This document shows positions 38,325 through 49,821 of a stretch of DNA of 64,000 nt, piece after piece. Source of the stretch: Sipunculus nudus (Eukaryota > Annelida > Sipuncula > Golfingiida > Sipunculidae); assembly GCA_026874595.1 (NCBI GenBank), contig CM049322.1, positions 35,149,840-35,213,839 of the forward strand, in the 5' to 3' direction. The first letter of the stretch is position 1. Every line of letters begins with the position of its first letter. The notes under the pieces are model-generated. The model was not told the origin of the DNA. It saw only the letters and a list, made by a program, of their open reading frames with translations, and searched no databases. A program made the translations under genes and the position numbers.

Positions 38325-41092
38325 GATATGTGTAGTATTGGTCGTTTCGAAAGATTACGTACGACATTTGAGGTAATATAACGATCGACGGTTAGGGTTA
38401 TATGGGAGATATTTACCGACCGAATCTGAAAATTTTACAGGGATAATGCATTAATTGGAAGCGTGGCCGTCTAAGACGGGACGGATCTTGCCACGCCAGC
38501 ACTTTCCGTTCTAGACGGGAACCGGCGTGACAGCAGACGACAGGCGTTTGAGCGGGAATAGAATATTGACGCATTGTTTCCGGTCGCTTAAAGACACGAA
38601 GAGAAGATGGCATACGCTCTATCAATATATTTAGTTAGCAGATATAATCGTTTTGCATTTATTTAAAACATTTTATATAAGTTTTGATTATTTATTCATT
38701 ACCATCATTAATTTAAATTAAATTAAATTAAATAATTCTTTGTTATCTGGTTAATTTTCTCTTGGGAAGATATATATTGCGTTCTCCAGGTCAAAGCTCT
38801 AAACATATAAGTGGAGCCAATAAAATCGTTGTTCATTCAGTAAAATTCATGCCGTTCAAGGTTTAGCGGGCCACAAAATGACGCAGGTTCACAAATGTTT
38901 ACATACTCGTCACGGCGACCTCAGCATGATGCATTTTTTATTTTCCGGTTTTGGTGCGTCTGTTTCCGGTATTAGCAAACCGGGCAAGAATAAACAATTC
39001 GTTGAAGCATGAGCTGAATGAATTATGATAACGAGTTTTCGGAGAGTTTGCGCATAGTTTCAAAGGTTTTACTTATAAACGCATTGTATAATTAACGCCC
39101 TCCTCTTAATAATGCAAGCAGAAACAACCCGTTATATGTTAAACGTGGGGAAAAGGTTAGCAATTAAAGGATTCCGGATATTAATTTATAAAAATACGTT
39201 TAGAACACCCGATGAGGATGACAAATACAATCGATAGCCGACGCAAAAAATATTGTAACATTAACCTATATATAAGAATTGACGCACGTATTGATCGCAA
39301 ACTGTTCTTCCCGTAAAGTGTATAAAACTGCAGAAACTATTTAAATATGACTTGAAGTGGAGGGGAGTAACAATATTACTTTCAACCTTCAGAATATCCG
39401 TATTATGTTATTTGGATGATCTTTAATGGAATTAGGAAGGTTTTGCATTGGTGCAATAGACGATTTGATTTTTTTCTGTTCAGGATACAAACATCATGCA
39501 TTACAAAAATGCATTTTTATAAGGGAAAATTTTTTTATAGGTACTGTTATATAAAGAAGTGAAGCAGTTACCCGTTGCTCTATAGATATAGTGCATAAGT
39601 ACTCATGCATATCAATTCCATATAAAGATATTTGGAACGACCATATAAGGATATATATTTAATACGATTTATAGGTAGATATGACAGAGGGTGCGGCTAA
39701 AGGAATTCTTTCGATGAATTAATGATAGAAGACATTGTAACGTTTAAAAATAGAATATATGAGTGAGCTTTATAGATGTATTTGTCAGTGTACCCGGCTT
39801 GTTTACTCTCTATGGATATATGGCATTTTTTGTCCGCATTCTGTCTCAAAGACGGCTCGATTTATACGAAGATTTCAGGACAAGCTACACGTAAAATATG
39901 CCCCTTGGCGCTTACACGCCGCACTCGCGCAAGTGCCTAACAAAAGTATACGGGGAGTGACAGCCAATATTCGCATTACTTCTCAATCGATTATCACTCG
40001 TGCTTGGCGTGGCTCTCTCTCGCATCAATGCGGTACTTGTGCGCGCGCCCGTTACCGTAAATATCCTGCAAGTACTGTTTTCCCATTCAGGAGTTGTTAA
40101 TAGCAAGCACGCTGGTTAACTGTTCGAGTGGCGAGCTAAGTAGCTTGCGACCACTAATGTAATATTGAGCAACGTGTTTGCATAAACTTCTAGAGTCATC
40201 GAGTCGCCAGTGCTCGGTGAACTGTTTCAATAAGCTTTTCAGAGCTCTAGGCCAACCTTGCTGGTGTTGCCTGCAGCGAGCAGACGCCAAGCGCAGAGTC
40301 GTTCCCGCTTTCTCTATAAGGTCAAACGCTTGATGTAAATCAATGGTATTTGCATTGAGGGTTTTATATTTATACCGTACACGTGCCAAATACTAAACGA
40401 GCGGGGGTATCATGTTGCGCAAAAAAAACCGATAGTCTCGCTTCGACTTGATGGCTTGAGAAGGCAGCGCTCTAAGGAAACCTTTTTTTTTCTTTCTTTT
40501 TTATTCATAAGTACGTGCCATGGCGTCTACAGCGTCTTAGAAAAACAAATGTCTCACCCTGTATTTTGGATCAAGTAAAATCAGTACCCTACATATTTGT
40601 CCTTTTGTGGACTCCTGAGTACCAAATCAACACACGCTTTTTGGTCAACTATATTTATTGTGCGTACATTAACCGCCCCCCCCCCCCCCCAGTCTCAAAT
40701 GACACTGTATATTTCAAGCACTGGCATATCAATAAAAAAAGTCAGAACCTCCTTGATACCTTGATAAAGCACATTTAAAACTGATAAATACTCCCTCCTT
40801 AGGCGTAATAAGGTTCCAAATATTAAACAGTTATAAGTTGAAGATTCAAGCACATATATCTTTTAAAATCAGCAATTAATTATAACGAAGAAAACGTTCA
40901 AAACTGCCTTTAAATAAGTTAATATACATGATGTACACATCACACCACTGGATGTTTCAAGGTTTAATTACTCCTTAATAATTTAATATATAAGTAAGAC
41001 AGTCCGATTTTAATAAAAATGTGTTTATCATTGTGGTATTTATTTCCATTTTCCATGATTAAAATTGATTTTCTTCTTTTCTTTTCTTTAAG

Positions 41093-41251
41093 TCCTTGCC
41101 AAGACCTACAGGACCTATAACGTCATAGTGAACAGCGTATTCGTAACCAGGGGTAACACGGCGGTGTTCAAGTGTACCGTCAACCCTTATTACGTCAAAG
41201 AGTTCATCAAGGTGACGTCATGGCTGAGAAGTGGAAAACCGGTCACACCAG
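41093..41251 (+). CDS. DSCAM: Dscam exon 3: Ig2, first half
   Basis: Residues 127-179. It has the first Cys (VFKCTV) and the core Trp (VTSWLRSG) of Ig2, preceded by the linker and A strand. The phase-1 donor (CCAG|GTAGGA) cuts the domain after the C strand. In arthropod Dscam1 the corresponding N-terminal half of Ig2 is one of the hypervariable mutually exclusive exons; here only a single copy is seen in the surrounding introns. The acceptor has a strong pyrimidine tract (TTTCTTTTCTTTAAG). The preceding intron is 9.05 kb. Confidence 0.93.
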
Positions 41252-41284
41252 GTAGGATGTGACTTTTTATTCTTGGAATAATAA

Positions 41285-41345
41285 AAGTAAAAATAATAAT
41301 TATAATATTATTATTATTATTATTATTATTATTGTTATTATATGT
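41285..41345. repeat. (ATT)n microsatellite just after exon 3
   Basis: ATA/ATT-rich run starting about 35 nt downstream of the exon 3 donor. Confidence 0.85.
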
Positions 41346-41932
41346 GATAATACACATATATATGTGTGTGTTTATATATTCCAAATAAAAAAAAATATAA
41401 ATGTAAGTGCACCAGTTTTACGGAGAGCCTTAAACCATGAGGCTTATTACAGTTAAGCAAGCCAGAAATGAACGCGTGAATGGTATTTAATTCAACATGC
41501 CTTAACAAAACCAAAACATATAGCATACATTGCTTATGTAGAACTTGTTTGAATAGAAGTTTATACTGCTTAAACGATTAAATGATCGAATAATATGCTA
41601 ATTAATAATATGAGCGCTCTTTAGCACAGTTTTGACGTGTCTAAATCTGGCACTAATAGTTGACAATAAGTCTTTGTGTTACAAACGTCAACAAAATAGT
41701 GGTTTGATAGCTGTTAAATTTTAATGAGATTTGATTTGCGGAGCACACTTTCTACTCGATAAATCTGACAAGTCGGGACAGAGGGGGTGAAATCCGAGAA
41801 AGCTCATACATTAATTAGTAAAACAGCTCAGTTTACCGTCCTGGCAAATATTAGGCGTTCTTACATGAACGGGCGCGTTTTCAAAAGACACATTGGATCC
41901 GCGTGTTACGCCCATGAATACCTGAAACCGAC

Positions 41933-42027
41933 ACCAGTGAAATTGACAAGCGCTGTTGGAATGGCAGGTCGCCGCACGTGCAATTGTGCACTTTTCTATG
42001 CAGTTACCTGTTCGTTGCTATGGAAAC
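41933..42027. promoter_or_regulatory. Candidate intronic element: GTGAAATTGACAA plus X-box-like site
   Basis: Intron 3 holds ACCAGTGAAATTGACAA (41933-41949), identical over 17 bases to 21341-21357 upstream of the gene. GTTGCTATGGAAAC (42014-42027) follows, resembling an RFX X-box (GTTNCCATGGNAAC type). GCACGTGCAATTGTGCAC lies between. The stretch is of higher complexity than the surrounding intron. Function is inferred. Confidence 0.35.
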
Positions 42028-42716
42028 CTCTAATTAACAAACCGACTGAGGAAGTGAAAGAAACCCGCCTTGCTCAGGGAATCCTGTCAGTTTTGATATT
42101 TTTGCTAATTAGGTTCGTCATTTAAATGAAATAATGATTATTTATATGGTTCTATTGTTCAACGAAAATGTGTTCTCTTTGTGCATAAAGGCGGATGAAA
42201 TATGGCTTGTCGTAATTTAGTCCTTCGTGTCATAATACACAATGAATAAAAAGTTAATTACTCAGAAATAAAATTGGTTTATTTTTAATTATGCACTCAT
42301 AAACAGTGAATGGACCGTCATGAATAAGGACTATACGGGTAATGAATTCGGGTCCTGTAGATCCAGGAAATTATTAATATAAAGGTTTCAAGACGAGAAT
42401 TCGTGAATTGGTAAATTCGTGAATAACATTCAACATTCTTCCCTGAGATTCGATTCAAAGGGGGGGGGGGGGGCGGGGAGGGGTTAGCCGCGGGCCACAG
42501 AGTCAGACGAACAACAGACATACTGAAAGATAATAATGATTATTAATTTTTAAAAAATATGAAATATTAAAGATATATATATATATACACACATGTGTGT
42601 GTAAAACAGGTATATGTATATGATATATAACGAGTGAGAGAGAGAGAGAGAGGTTATGTTTATGAGTGTGAAACATGAACTTCACAAAACACTGTACACA
42701 ATGCATCATTCTACAT

Positions 42717-42997
42717 TCCATAATAGCTTCATTGTACTTACCATATTGGCGTCATTGTAAGTCTCATTGTAGCGTCATTGTACATTTCATCATGGCCTCA
42801 TTGTACATTTCAAAATGGCGTCAACGTATAATTCACCATGGCGCCATTGTACATTTCTTCATGGCCATATTGCTCTTTTTAAAATGGCGTCATTGTACAT
42901 TTTACTATTATGTCATTGTAAATTTCATCATAGTGTCATTGTACATATCTACATGACGTCATTGTAAATTTCATCATGGCGTCTTTGTACATTTCAG
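42717..42997 (+). repeat. ~23-bp minisatellite ending at the exon 4 acceptor
   Basis: About twelve degenerate copies of ATGGCGTCATTGTACATTTC-ATC fill the last 280 bp of intron 3. The final copy, GCGTCTTTGTACATTTCAG, is the 3' splice site of exon 4. Confidence 0.85.
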
Positions 42998-43144
42998 GAG
43001 AGAGGTTCCGTATATTGCCGTATGGGGAACTTCACATTCGGAATGTGGATGTAGCCGATCATTTCCAAACGTACCGTTGTGTGATCAAAAACATAATGAC
43101 AAACGAAACCACAACGAGCGGTCAGGCAAACCTCAAAGTTTTAG
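42998..43144 (+). CDS. DSCAM: Dscam exon 4: Ig2, second half
   Basis: Residues 180-228. GERFRILPYGELHIRNVDV followed by the second Cys in YRCVIKN completes Ig2; there is a sequon in TNETT. Phase 1-1, donor TTAG|GTAAGA. Its acceptor (TTTGTACATTTCAG) is the last unit of a ~23-bp minisatellite in intron 3, see findings. It was placed by frame and by the Dscam pattern LYIKDV...YRC, not by a long open frame. Confidence 0.93.
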
Positions 43145-43667
43145 GTAAGATGAGCTTCAGTATGTTTGATATACTAATTATATACACGGAATTGTCAATT
43201 TGTAACTATTTCTGCTAAAGAATGAGGAATTTTTAAGTTTAATTTAAGACTAAATTAATATTTATAATTTTTCCTAAAAAAATAAAATTATTTAAATCTG
43301 AAACTGAATTGCTTAATTTATTGACACTAGTTAAAAAAAATACCGATTAAGTCAAATCAAATATCTTCACATATTAATGTATTATTTTTCTTATGAATAA
43401 GATATATGATACTCCATAATTTTAGGCAGATATATGAATACGTATGTACAATAATAATTTCTTGTAATATAAATACTTTAATGTAACTGTGTATACCTAA
43501 AGACATACCCATGTACACACGTCTTTCAACTGTTTACACGTCATATTTGTTAGGAACGTGTGTGCAAACACATACGCATACACAAACATTTAACACTATT
43601 TTGTTACAACTCTGGTAACTGATTCGTATATGTGTATTTTAGGAATTTTAAAACATTTAAATTTCAG

Positions 43668-43946
43668 AACCGATAAATTCAGCGCCAGAGATTGAAGTGA
43701 TCTCTGCAATTGAAGTGAAAGAGGGAGAAAACGCTGAACTGAAATGCGTCGCTAATGGTTACCCAATCCCACAATACAACTGGTTCCGTGATGGCCAGAA
43801 AATTGTGCTGGACCACCACAGAGTGTCTCAGTTTGGAGGAAATCTGATGATTCGCAAAGCCAGCACCCGCGATACAGGGATATACGAATGTGTGGCCAGC
43901 AACTCACAGGGCACGCGGCAAGGCAGGACCAGCTTATTGGTTAAAG
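43668..43946 (+). CDS. DSCAM: Dscam exon 5: Ig3
   Basis: Residues 229-321, a complete I-set domain: Cys in LKCVANGYP, Trp in YNWFRDG, DTGIYECVASN around the second Cys, and the G strand GRTSLLVK. Single symmetric phase 1-1 exon. In arthropod Dscam1, Ig3 is split and its first half is hypervariable; here it is one exon. Acceptor TTTAAATTTCAG; donor AAAG|GTGTGC is weaker than average. The sequence just before this exon is echoed three times in the following intron (43989-44332). Confidence 0.96.
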
Positions 43947-43988
43947 GTGTGCAATGTCTTTTTTTTTTATTTTATTTTCCTGCGAAAA

Positions 43989-44332
43989 GGAGGTTAAACT
44001 TTCAACCCCGGATGCCTTTACTTGTTGATAGTAGGGTTTTTATGTGTCAATTTTAAGAAATTTTAACAGGTTTAAACTTCAGAACCCCCCTATATGGAGG
44101 ATAATTAAGCTTTCAGCTCAGTTTGTGTGTTTACTTGTTGATAGCAGGATTCTTTATGTGTCCATTTTGAGAAATTTTAAAAGTTTTAAATTTCAGAACC
44201 CCTCCCCCCTTAAATATACGGAGGTTAAGTTTTCAGCTAAGTTCGTGTATTTACTTGTATTATTGTAAGTTAGCAGGAATTTTTGTGTGAATTTTATGAA
44301 TTTAAAATATTTATATTTTTAGCACCTGCACC
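43989..44332 (+). repeat. Three ~115-bp tandem units in intron 5 mimicking the exon 5 acceptor
   Basis: Units begin GGAGGTTAA or GGAGGATAA at 43989, 44096 and 44220. Each contains TTACTTGT, TATGTGT-ATTTT, GAAATTTTAA and TTTAAA-TTCAGAACCCC or an equivalent. The last part matches the authentic acceptor region of exon 5 (43630-43672). Confidence 0.75.
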
Positions 44333-45439
44333 ATGGAAGTTATGTTTGATCCATGTTCGTTCGTTTAAATTTGTTTTATATGTTTGTATGAATGTTAGAA
44401 AGATTATACCAAAAATGATAAACCTCTTTCTACATGACTTTGTAAAGGGGTGAAGCGTGGAACAATGCAGAAAATATTAAATGTTGGTGTAGCTCCAGAT
44501 TAAGTTGCTGATCCTTTAGATTTATTTTATCTTGGCGGAGGTATGCACTCTGTGGAGTGCCTTCGGTCGTTATAATTCGTTTTATGTGTACGTGGAAATT
44601 ACAAACAAAGCTATCTTAAAAATATATATACCTAATTGTGTCAGGAAGCGTCTGTTGTCAGTTCCTACAATGAGGGCACATTAACGTGTCAGACATGCCT
44701 AAATCATCACATCAAACGATACACCAGTGATTATCACGTATACGCAACCTTGGACAACTACAAATAAATCACGCAAACATACACCTATAATGAATGTAAA
44801 GCATGAACACCTAAACGCTGCAGTTATCTGTTATTAATGATAATTACATGGGTATGTGAGGGTGTATAGGTTTATATATGGCCCAGCGGACAGGTGCTAA
44901 GGTCTATAAGGCTGGTATACGTGCATTCGTCACTGAGATCTAATTGGTTTTAATGACGTACAAATGGCTTGATATATTGCTTGGCCCGCACACGGGGTAA
45001 TCAGTGTCATGGTTGCGTTAGGTGTGGCCCCCTCCTTGCAGTCTGCTTTTTTTATTTGACGGAGTGACACGCGGCCCCTATAGAGAGCTGTTTTTTTATA
45101 CCACGCACGAAATTTAAGTTCTTATTTTAATTCATCAAAAGGGCTTGGGTCCACAAATAACATGGTCGAAGAAAAACTTGCGATTTCCTATAAGCAAGCT
45201 CAATCACTTTTTATGTCTTTTTATATTATACCCACTTTTAATATTAAAGTTACATTTTGTGACACTTATGTTTTATTTATTGTTGACTAATAGCTGTTTT
45301 ATCAGACACTCTTTTAAGGAAAATATTCTCCAAACAATCCTTCTAAATGTTTACTAGTTTGTTTTGATCCGAACTCAAATTTTATGTAGCCTTCCTTAGC
45401 CCATGCCCCACTACCCCACGACATTTGATTTTATTTTAT

Positions 45440-45535
45440 TCAATTTTTTCAATCATGCCAATAGGCAAACAAAGCAGCCAACAAACACACAGACGCGAGT
45501 GAAAACATAACCTCCTATGTGAAGGTAATAAAAAT
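45440..45535. repeat. Dispersed repeat family B, 3' fragment in intron 5
   Basis: AGGCAAACAAAGCAGCCAAC, then GCGAGTGAAAACATAACCTCC with a terminal hairpin-like ACCTCCTATGTGAAGGT. Similar 3' fragment at about 3570-3615 and 5' fragment at about 44535-44565. Confidence 0.4.
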
Positions 45536-45817
45536 GCGGGTTTATACAGACATTGTTACCTAGATTATATATACAGTGTAACCCCGATCTTTCGCCACCA
45601 CCAGCTGGACAACAGGATCTACCGGTGAAAGTGACAGATTATCAGGGTAAATGTAAGTTGAGGACAAATACTCCCAAATAACATATTTTTTTGTAGATTT
45701 GAGAAATGATACTGAAATATTGATCTCCATCTATCGCGACCTGTAAATGGTGGATGGTCAATTAATAATATGTATAATACATATGTTTATAAGTGTTAAC
45801 TTATCATTTGTTTTCAG

Positions 45818-46087
45818 CGCCGTTGTCCGCATTCATTGAACCGTCCCACCCCGTCATAGACCAAGGCCGGTCGGTTACCATCAACTGTACCATATATGGA
45901 CATCCGGCCCAGCTGATCACGTGGTTGAAGGATGGTCAGCCATTGGTCACCAACAACAGGGTGTATTTATTGAAAACAACAGTTTTGCATATTAATGACC
46001 TGCAACGACATGACGAGGGAATGTACCAGTGTTTGGTCAGTAATGTCGGCGACAACGCACAGGGAGCAGCACAGGTCTCTCTTGGAG
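45818..46087 (+). CDS. DSCAM: Dscam exon 6: Ig4
   Basis: Residues 322-411: IEPSHPVIDQG opening strand, Cys in INCTIYGHP (also a sequon), Trp in ITWLKDGQPL, DEGMYQCLVSN around the second Cys, and GAAQVSLG end. Single symmetric phase 1-1 exon with acceptor TTTGTTTTCAG and donor GGAG|GTAGCT. Closes the Ig1-Ig4 module by order. Confidence 0.96.
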
Positions 46088-46760
46088 GTAGCTATTCCCA
46101 TATATTTTATTTTAAATCTAACCAAGTACAAACGAACGCAACATTTAAGAAAATGAGAAAACAAGTTACTGCTCACAGTGGATTATTATATGACAAGGGT
46201 GTACCTGACGATATCTCATCCGTTGGTCACGATGAAGCAATTGACCAATCAGATTGTAGCAAACGCTCTTATCCCCGACCTGTCATTTTCAGTTTAAATA
46301 TTCAGCCTTTATTGGTAATCATTTGGTAATATTTCATAACGAATCCTTTAGCACGTGCAGCCGCATGTAATAGTTATAAGTCAAACAGTGTTTGTTCACC
46401 GGCTGACTATTTTCTAAATTCTAGTATAATTAACCCAATTGTAATTAAGAAAGGAAAGACAATTAACCTATTCTAAAACACCCAATATAATACACGTTAA
46501 AAATGTGATTTATTTATGTTTGCTTTCTCACATTTCTTTTGAGCTGGAGTAAACTTGACTGTTTCTAGTTGGTTTAAGTTGGTATTCTCGTCAAATATAA
46601 AACTAAAAAAAGCGATGAAATTTTGTGGCAAAGAGTTAAAGACAAGCGAATTTTCTTTGACGTTTAATGCTGTTAAAGTTTCTACTACGGGTTCTGCTTA
46701 ATCTGAATAGTAATTGATGATTGAAAGCATTTATATTATTGAAATGAATATTAATTGCAG

Positions 46761-47057
46761 TGGCAAAGCCAGTCATGTTGCGACCACTCAATGACCAGTT
46801 CGTCAAAACGGTACGTCCAGTGACCTTTCAGTGTAAAACATCAGGAAACCCGACACCTATCATACAGTGGACATTGGACGATCAGCCACTGCCGGAGAGT
46901 GATAGAATCAAATCAGGCAGTTACGTCACATCCGATGGTGACGTAATCAGTCACGTGAACATTACAAATGTAAAAGTGGAAGATGGCGGCCAGTACCGTT
47001 GCACGGCAACCAACATCGCAGGTTCTGTGTCCCACGTGGCCAAACTGCACGTATGGG
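46761..47057 (+). CDS. DSCAM: Dscam exon 7: Ig5
   Basis: Residues 412-510. Cys in FQCKTSGNPTP, then IQWTLDDQPLP, which closely matches the TLDD motif of vertebrate DSCAM Ig5. VISHVNITNVKVEDGG precedes YRCTATNIAGSV with the second Cys. Sequon NIT. Symmetric phase 1-1 exon, acceptor TTAATTGCAG, donor TGGG|GTCAGT. One of the two strongest domain-level matches for assigning the gene to the Dscam family. Confidence 0.97.
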
Positions 47058-47232
47058 GTCAGTAGTCCATTTTTTTAGTTCTACAAATAATCTTTAAAAT
47101 TTGAGACTCAGTATCCTAAGAATTAGCTAATTGCATTATACGTAGAGTATCAATTACAAATGGACCGTTCAGAAATATCAGCCCCCTTCATAAAAAGCCA
47201 ATATATAGGATTCCACCAAACGACGAATATTT

Positions 47233-47245
47233 GTTGCTTGGCAAC
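47233..47245. promoter_or_regulatory. X-box-like palindrome in intron 7
   Basis: GTTGCTTGGCAAC is an imperfect palindrome fitting the RFX X-box half-site pair with a short spacer. Single short motif, so weak on its own. Confidence 0.25.
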
Positions 47246-47515
47246 AGTGTCGTTGGGACGAGATTGAGTTCAGTTTCTATGACTGGCTTATCATTTCATA
47301 TCAAATTACAGGTATCATGGATGAAAAATTAGAGTTATACTAATCTATTTACATACTTCCATGAATTGGAGAGGCCTATACTAAAATATATGTGTGTGTG
47401 TTCGTGACACTTATCGATAGCCTGTCAGTCTCAAATATTTTCCTATGTAAATATTACCATCACATGTGTTTGTTACTCTTTGTCCATAGACGTATATTAT
47501 CGTGATGTTTTACAG

Positions 47516-47626
47516 GTATCCCCTACATCCGGGTCATGAAGAACGTGACCGCCGTTGCCGGTAGAACGACCGTGATCAGATGTCACGTGGCCGGGTACCC
47601 GATACATACCATAAGCTGGGCCAAAG
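47516..47626 (+). CDS. DSCAM: Dscam exon 8: Ig6, first half
   Basis: Residues 511-547. YIRVMKNVTAVAGR parallels the vertebrate Ig6 opening (MKNITAIAGR), followed by Cys in IRCHVAGYP and Trp in ISWAKG. Phase 1-1. The donor AAAG|GTGATC lacks the usual AGT at +4 to +6 and is the weakest in the gene. Reading on past it keeps a frame open for about 40 codons, so retention or an alternative donor is conceivable. The junction is supported by exact phase match to exon 9. Confidence 0.93.
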
Positions 47627-47997
47627 GTGATCACGCACGCTGTGTACTTGTAGACCACAGTTGTATATTTACCACCTTTATTATTGTAGTAACTAATGAA
47701 ATTATTACAAATATATATCTTGCCGATATGCTGTTTGTGTTACTCTAAATTACTAATTGCTACATAATGTATAGTGTATCTTCATATTTTGGTTTTAACG
47801 GAAGAGAAATTAGTAATAGTCATGATTGTGGCTACAGTAGTAGTTGTTGTGGCAGTAGTAGTTGCAGTGATAGGAGTACAGCAAGATTGTTTAAAATCTT
47901 TGCTTAAATTTGTGACATTGACAACGTTGGCAGAAGGTTGTATAAAGTACGACGGATAATATGAAGTATAATAATAATTATTATTATTATTATTCAG

Positions 47998-48159
47998 ATG
48001 GCTCTAACCTTCCGATCAACCACCGTCAGCACGTCAGTAAAGACGGCACGTTGACGATAGAGAACGTTCAGACCGGCCAGGACGAGGGGACGTATACGTG
48101 TGAGGCAAGGAACGTGGGCGGCCAGGGAATGTCGCGGAGTCTCAGTCTTCACGTGCTCG
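47998..48159 (+). CDS. DSCAM: Dscam exon 9: Ig6, second half
   Basis: Residues 548-601. DGSNLPINHRQHVSKDGTL resembles the Dscam LLPFNHRQ segment, then DEGTYTCEARNVGG with the second Cys. Phase 1-1, donor CTCG|GTAGGT. The acceptor's pyrimidine tract is a (TTA)n microsatellite ending TTATTCAG, so repeat length directly sets the tract. Confidence 0.95.
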
Positions 48160-48637
48160 GTAGGTGGCGCCGTCGTCTTCACTTTTCCACGATAGAATCT
48201 CTTCAATGAACATATTCTAGGTCATAGCCCGAATTAACAGGTTGAAATGCCATTGATTATTATGACGTTATGGTGATAATTATGATGTCATGGTGATTGC
48301 TAGAATGTTTCAAGTTATTTCCAACACTTGTGTTACGCAATTCAAAGAAAGTTTCTGTACTTTACAATACAGAAGTGTTGTAGTGATACATACCGTCTAT
48401 GGACCTTTTTGATACAAAAAATATATAAAAGTATATTGAAAAGTACCTGGTCCCCGCTGCTTATTCTGCGGAAATGTCTATGACCTAGTTAGAGTTTAAT
48501 GATCTTTTGTCACTCCCTGGAATTTTATTAATATAAACAATATAATGTGACATGTATGAAATAAATGTACTGGCGCAGCTGCTAATATCCAGTAACGTTA
48601 GTAAACATTTTTGAAATATCTCATGTTATATTCACAG

Positions 48638-48792
48638 AGCCCCCGCAGATAGACCCATTTCACTTTCCCGCCAAAAGTAAAGGAGACCGCGTGTCAGTGT
48701 CGTGTGTCGTCAGCCGGGGTCGTCTGCCCATCAGGATCACGTGGCAGAAAGATGGAGAACCAATCCCTAGAGCGTTCGGCATCATGATCAGG
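48638..48792 (+). CDS. DSCAM: Dscam exon 10: Ig7, first half
   Basis: Residues 602-653. PPQIDPFHFPAKSKGDRVSV, Cys in VSCVVSRGRLPI, Trp in ITWQKDGEPIP, close to vertebrate [20 protein letters not shown]. Starts in phase 1 and ends in phase 0 (ATGATCAGG|GTAAGG). In arthropods Ig7 is the third hypervariable domain, encoded in a large exon array. Here it is built from two constitutive-looking exons, with no second copy within the 1.7 kb on either side. Confidence 0.95.
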
Positions 48793-49148
48793 GTAAGGCC
48801 TGGTCATGCTAACCTTTATCATAAAATAACATCCGACATTGCATGAATCATTACATGGTATTAACCGATGTTAATTATGGCTTGTTATTTGGGTATTCAT
48901 TACATTATAATGTTTAAAAAAGCTTTAACTCAAATATTCCATTGTTTGAAAATGATTTGTTTTTACACAGTCGTATGAAAAGTGGCACCATCTATTTTCT
49001 GTGATTAGAACTATTTAGCTTTTTTATAAGTCAAATGTCATAGCAGTCATTTTAAAACATTTGCGCGTCATCAAATTTATTTTATTTCCTTGTGATTTCA
49101 TTGCATATGGTCTCACTCCAAAGTCTATTTCTGTAAATATTTTTGTAG

Positions 49149-49275
49149 CGATCCGGAGATTACGCCAGCACTCTGTTCATAGGGAACGCTCAGCCAAAAC
49201 ATAACGGTAACTATACCTGTACTGCAACCAACGCTGCCGCCAGTGACAGCTACACAGCCGGATTCCATGTAGATG
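49149..49275 (+). CDS. DSCAM: Dscam exon 11: Ig7, second half
   Basis: Residues 654-695. RSGDYASTLFIGNAQPKHNG precedes YTCTATNAAA with the second Cys; vertebrate DSCAM has the similar HNGNYTC. Sequon in GNYT. Phase 0 to phase 1, acceptor ATTTTTGTAG, donor GATG|GTGAGA. Too short to be found by open-frame length; identified by frame and motif. Confidence 0.94.
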
Positions 49276-49351
49276 GTGAGACATTACTATCTCTTTGTAT
49301 AGATGTATAGTACATCATTATTTAGAGGAAAGTAAGTAGTGGAAATGTCAG

Positions 49352-49368
49352 CAGCGCCACCTAGTGAG
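49352..49368. promoter_or_regulatory. CTCF-like site in intron 11
   Basis: CAGCGCCACCTAGTGAG closely follows the core of the CTCF motif (GCGCCxCCTAGTG on this strand). CTCF and its motif are conserved across bilaterians. It sits 76 bp after exon 11. Only a motif match. Confidence 0.3.
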
Positions 49369-49821
49369 CGAATATTAAACAAAGGTGTAGGTTACACCAA
49401 CAAGTTTTTTTTTTTTTTTTTTTTTAATTTATGAAGAAAACGGGCAGTAAACAAGTAACAAAATTCAAAGGAACACCAAAGACTTGTCACTCTCCCGTCC
49501 CAATGAACGCGTTACACAGTTCAGTATTAAATAATATCAATTTGAACACTTTATAGATGCTTTGATAATGAACACCAGTTAAAACTGACCAAGAGTTAGT
49601 TAAATACTTCTACTACAGTGTCACTACTGGCTACTACCACAGCTGCCAACACTACTTTTACCAATATGACCAATTGGGCTGAACCTACGATGTGTAACAA
49701 CTACTGTTTCTCTTGCTAATGCCAAATTAAACAACACCATATTATTATATTTTTACATAGATTTTCGTGCAAATTTCTATATGAAATATTTGACCACTAA
49801 TTTTATTATATCTTGTTACAG

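Larger units (their letters stand above)
32042..41092 (+). other. Dscam intron 2 (9.05 kb)
   Basis: Noncoding. Contains pogo-like and hAT-like fragments, family B repeat, microsatellites and an NRF1-like palindrome. 33000-33320, 35090-35700 and 38040-40400 are richer in CpG and complexity but show no Ig-like coding signal in any frame. Confidence 0.75.

Noticed and set aside
39759-40100. 113-codon frame with a partly overlapping 100-codon frame on the other strand (40087-40389)
   Set aside because: No family resemblance, no splice context and no codon bias; lies within intron 2. Open by chance in a slightly GC-richer patch.
41787-42125. 112-codon frame in intron 3, considered as an alternative Ig2 exon
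   Set aside because: No Ig core Cys/Trp pattern and no phase-1 splice sites around it; better explained as noncoding, possibly regulatory.
43947-45817. Intron 5 repeats as a set of alternative Ig3 exons
   Set aside because: The units copy the acceptor region but are followed by no Cys/Trp Ig sequence in frame; kept only as a finding about decoy acceptors.
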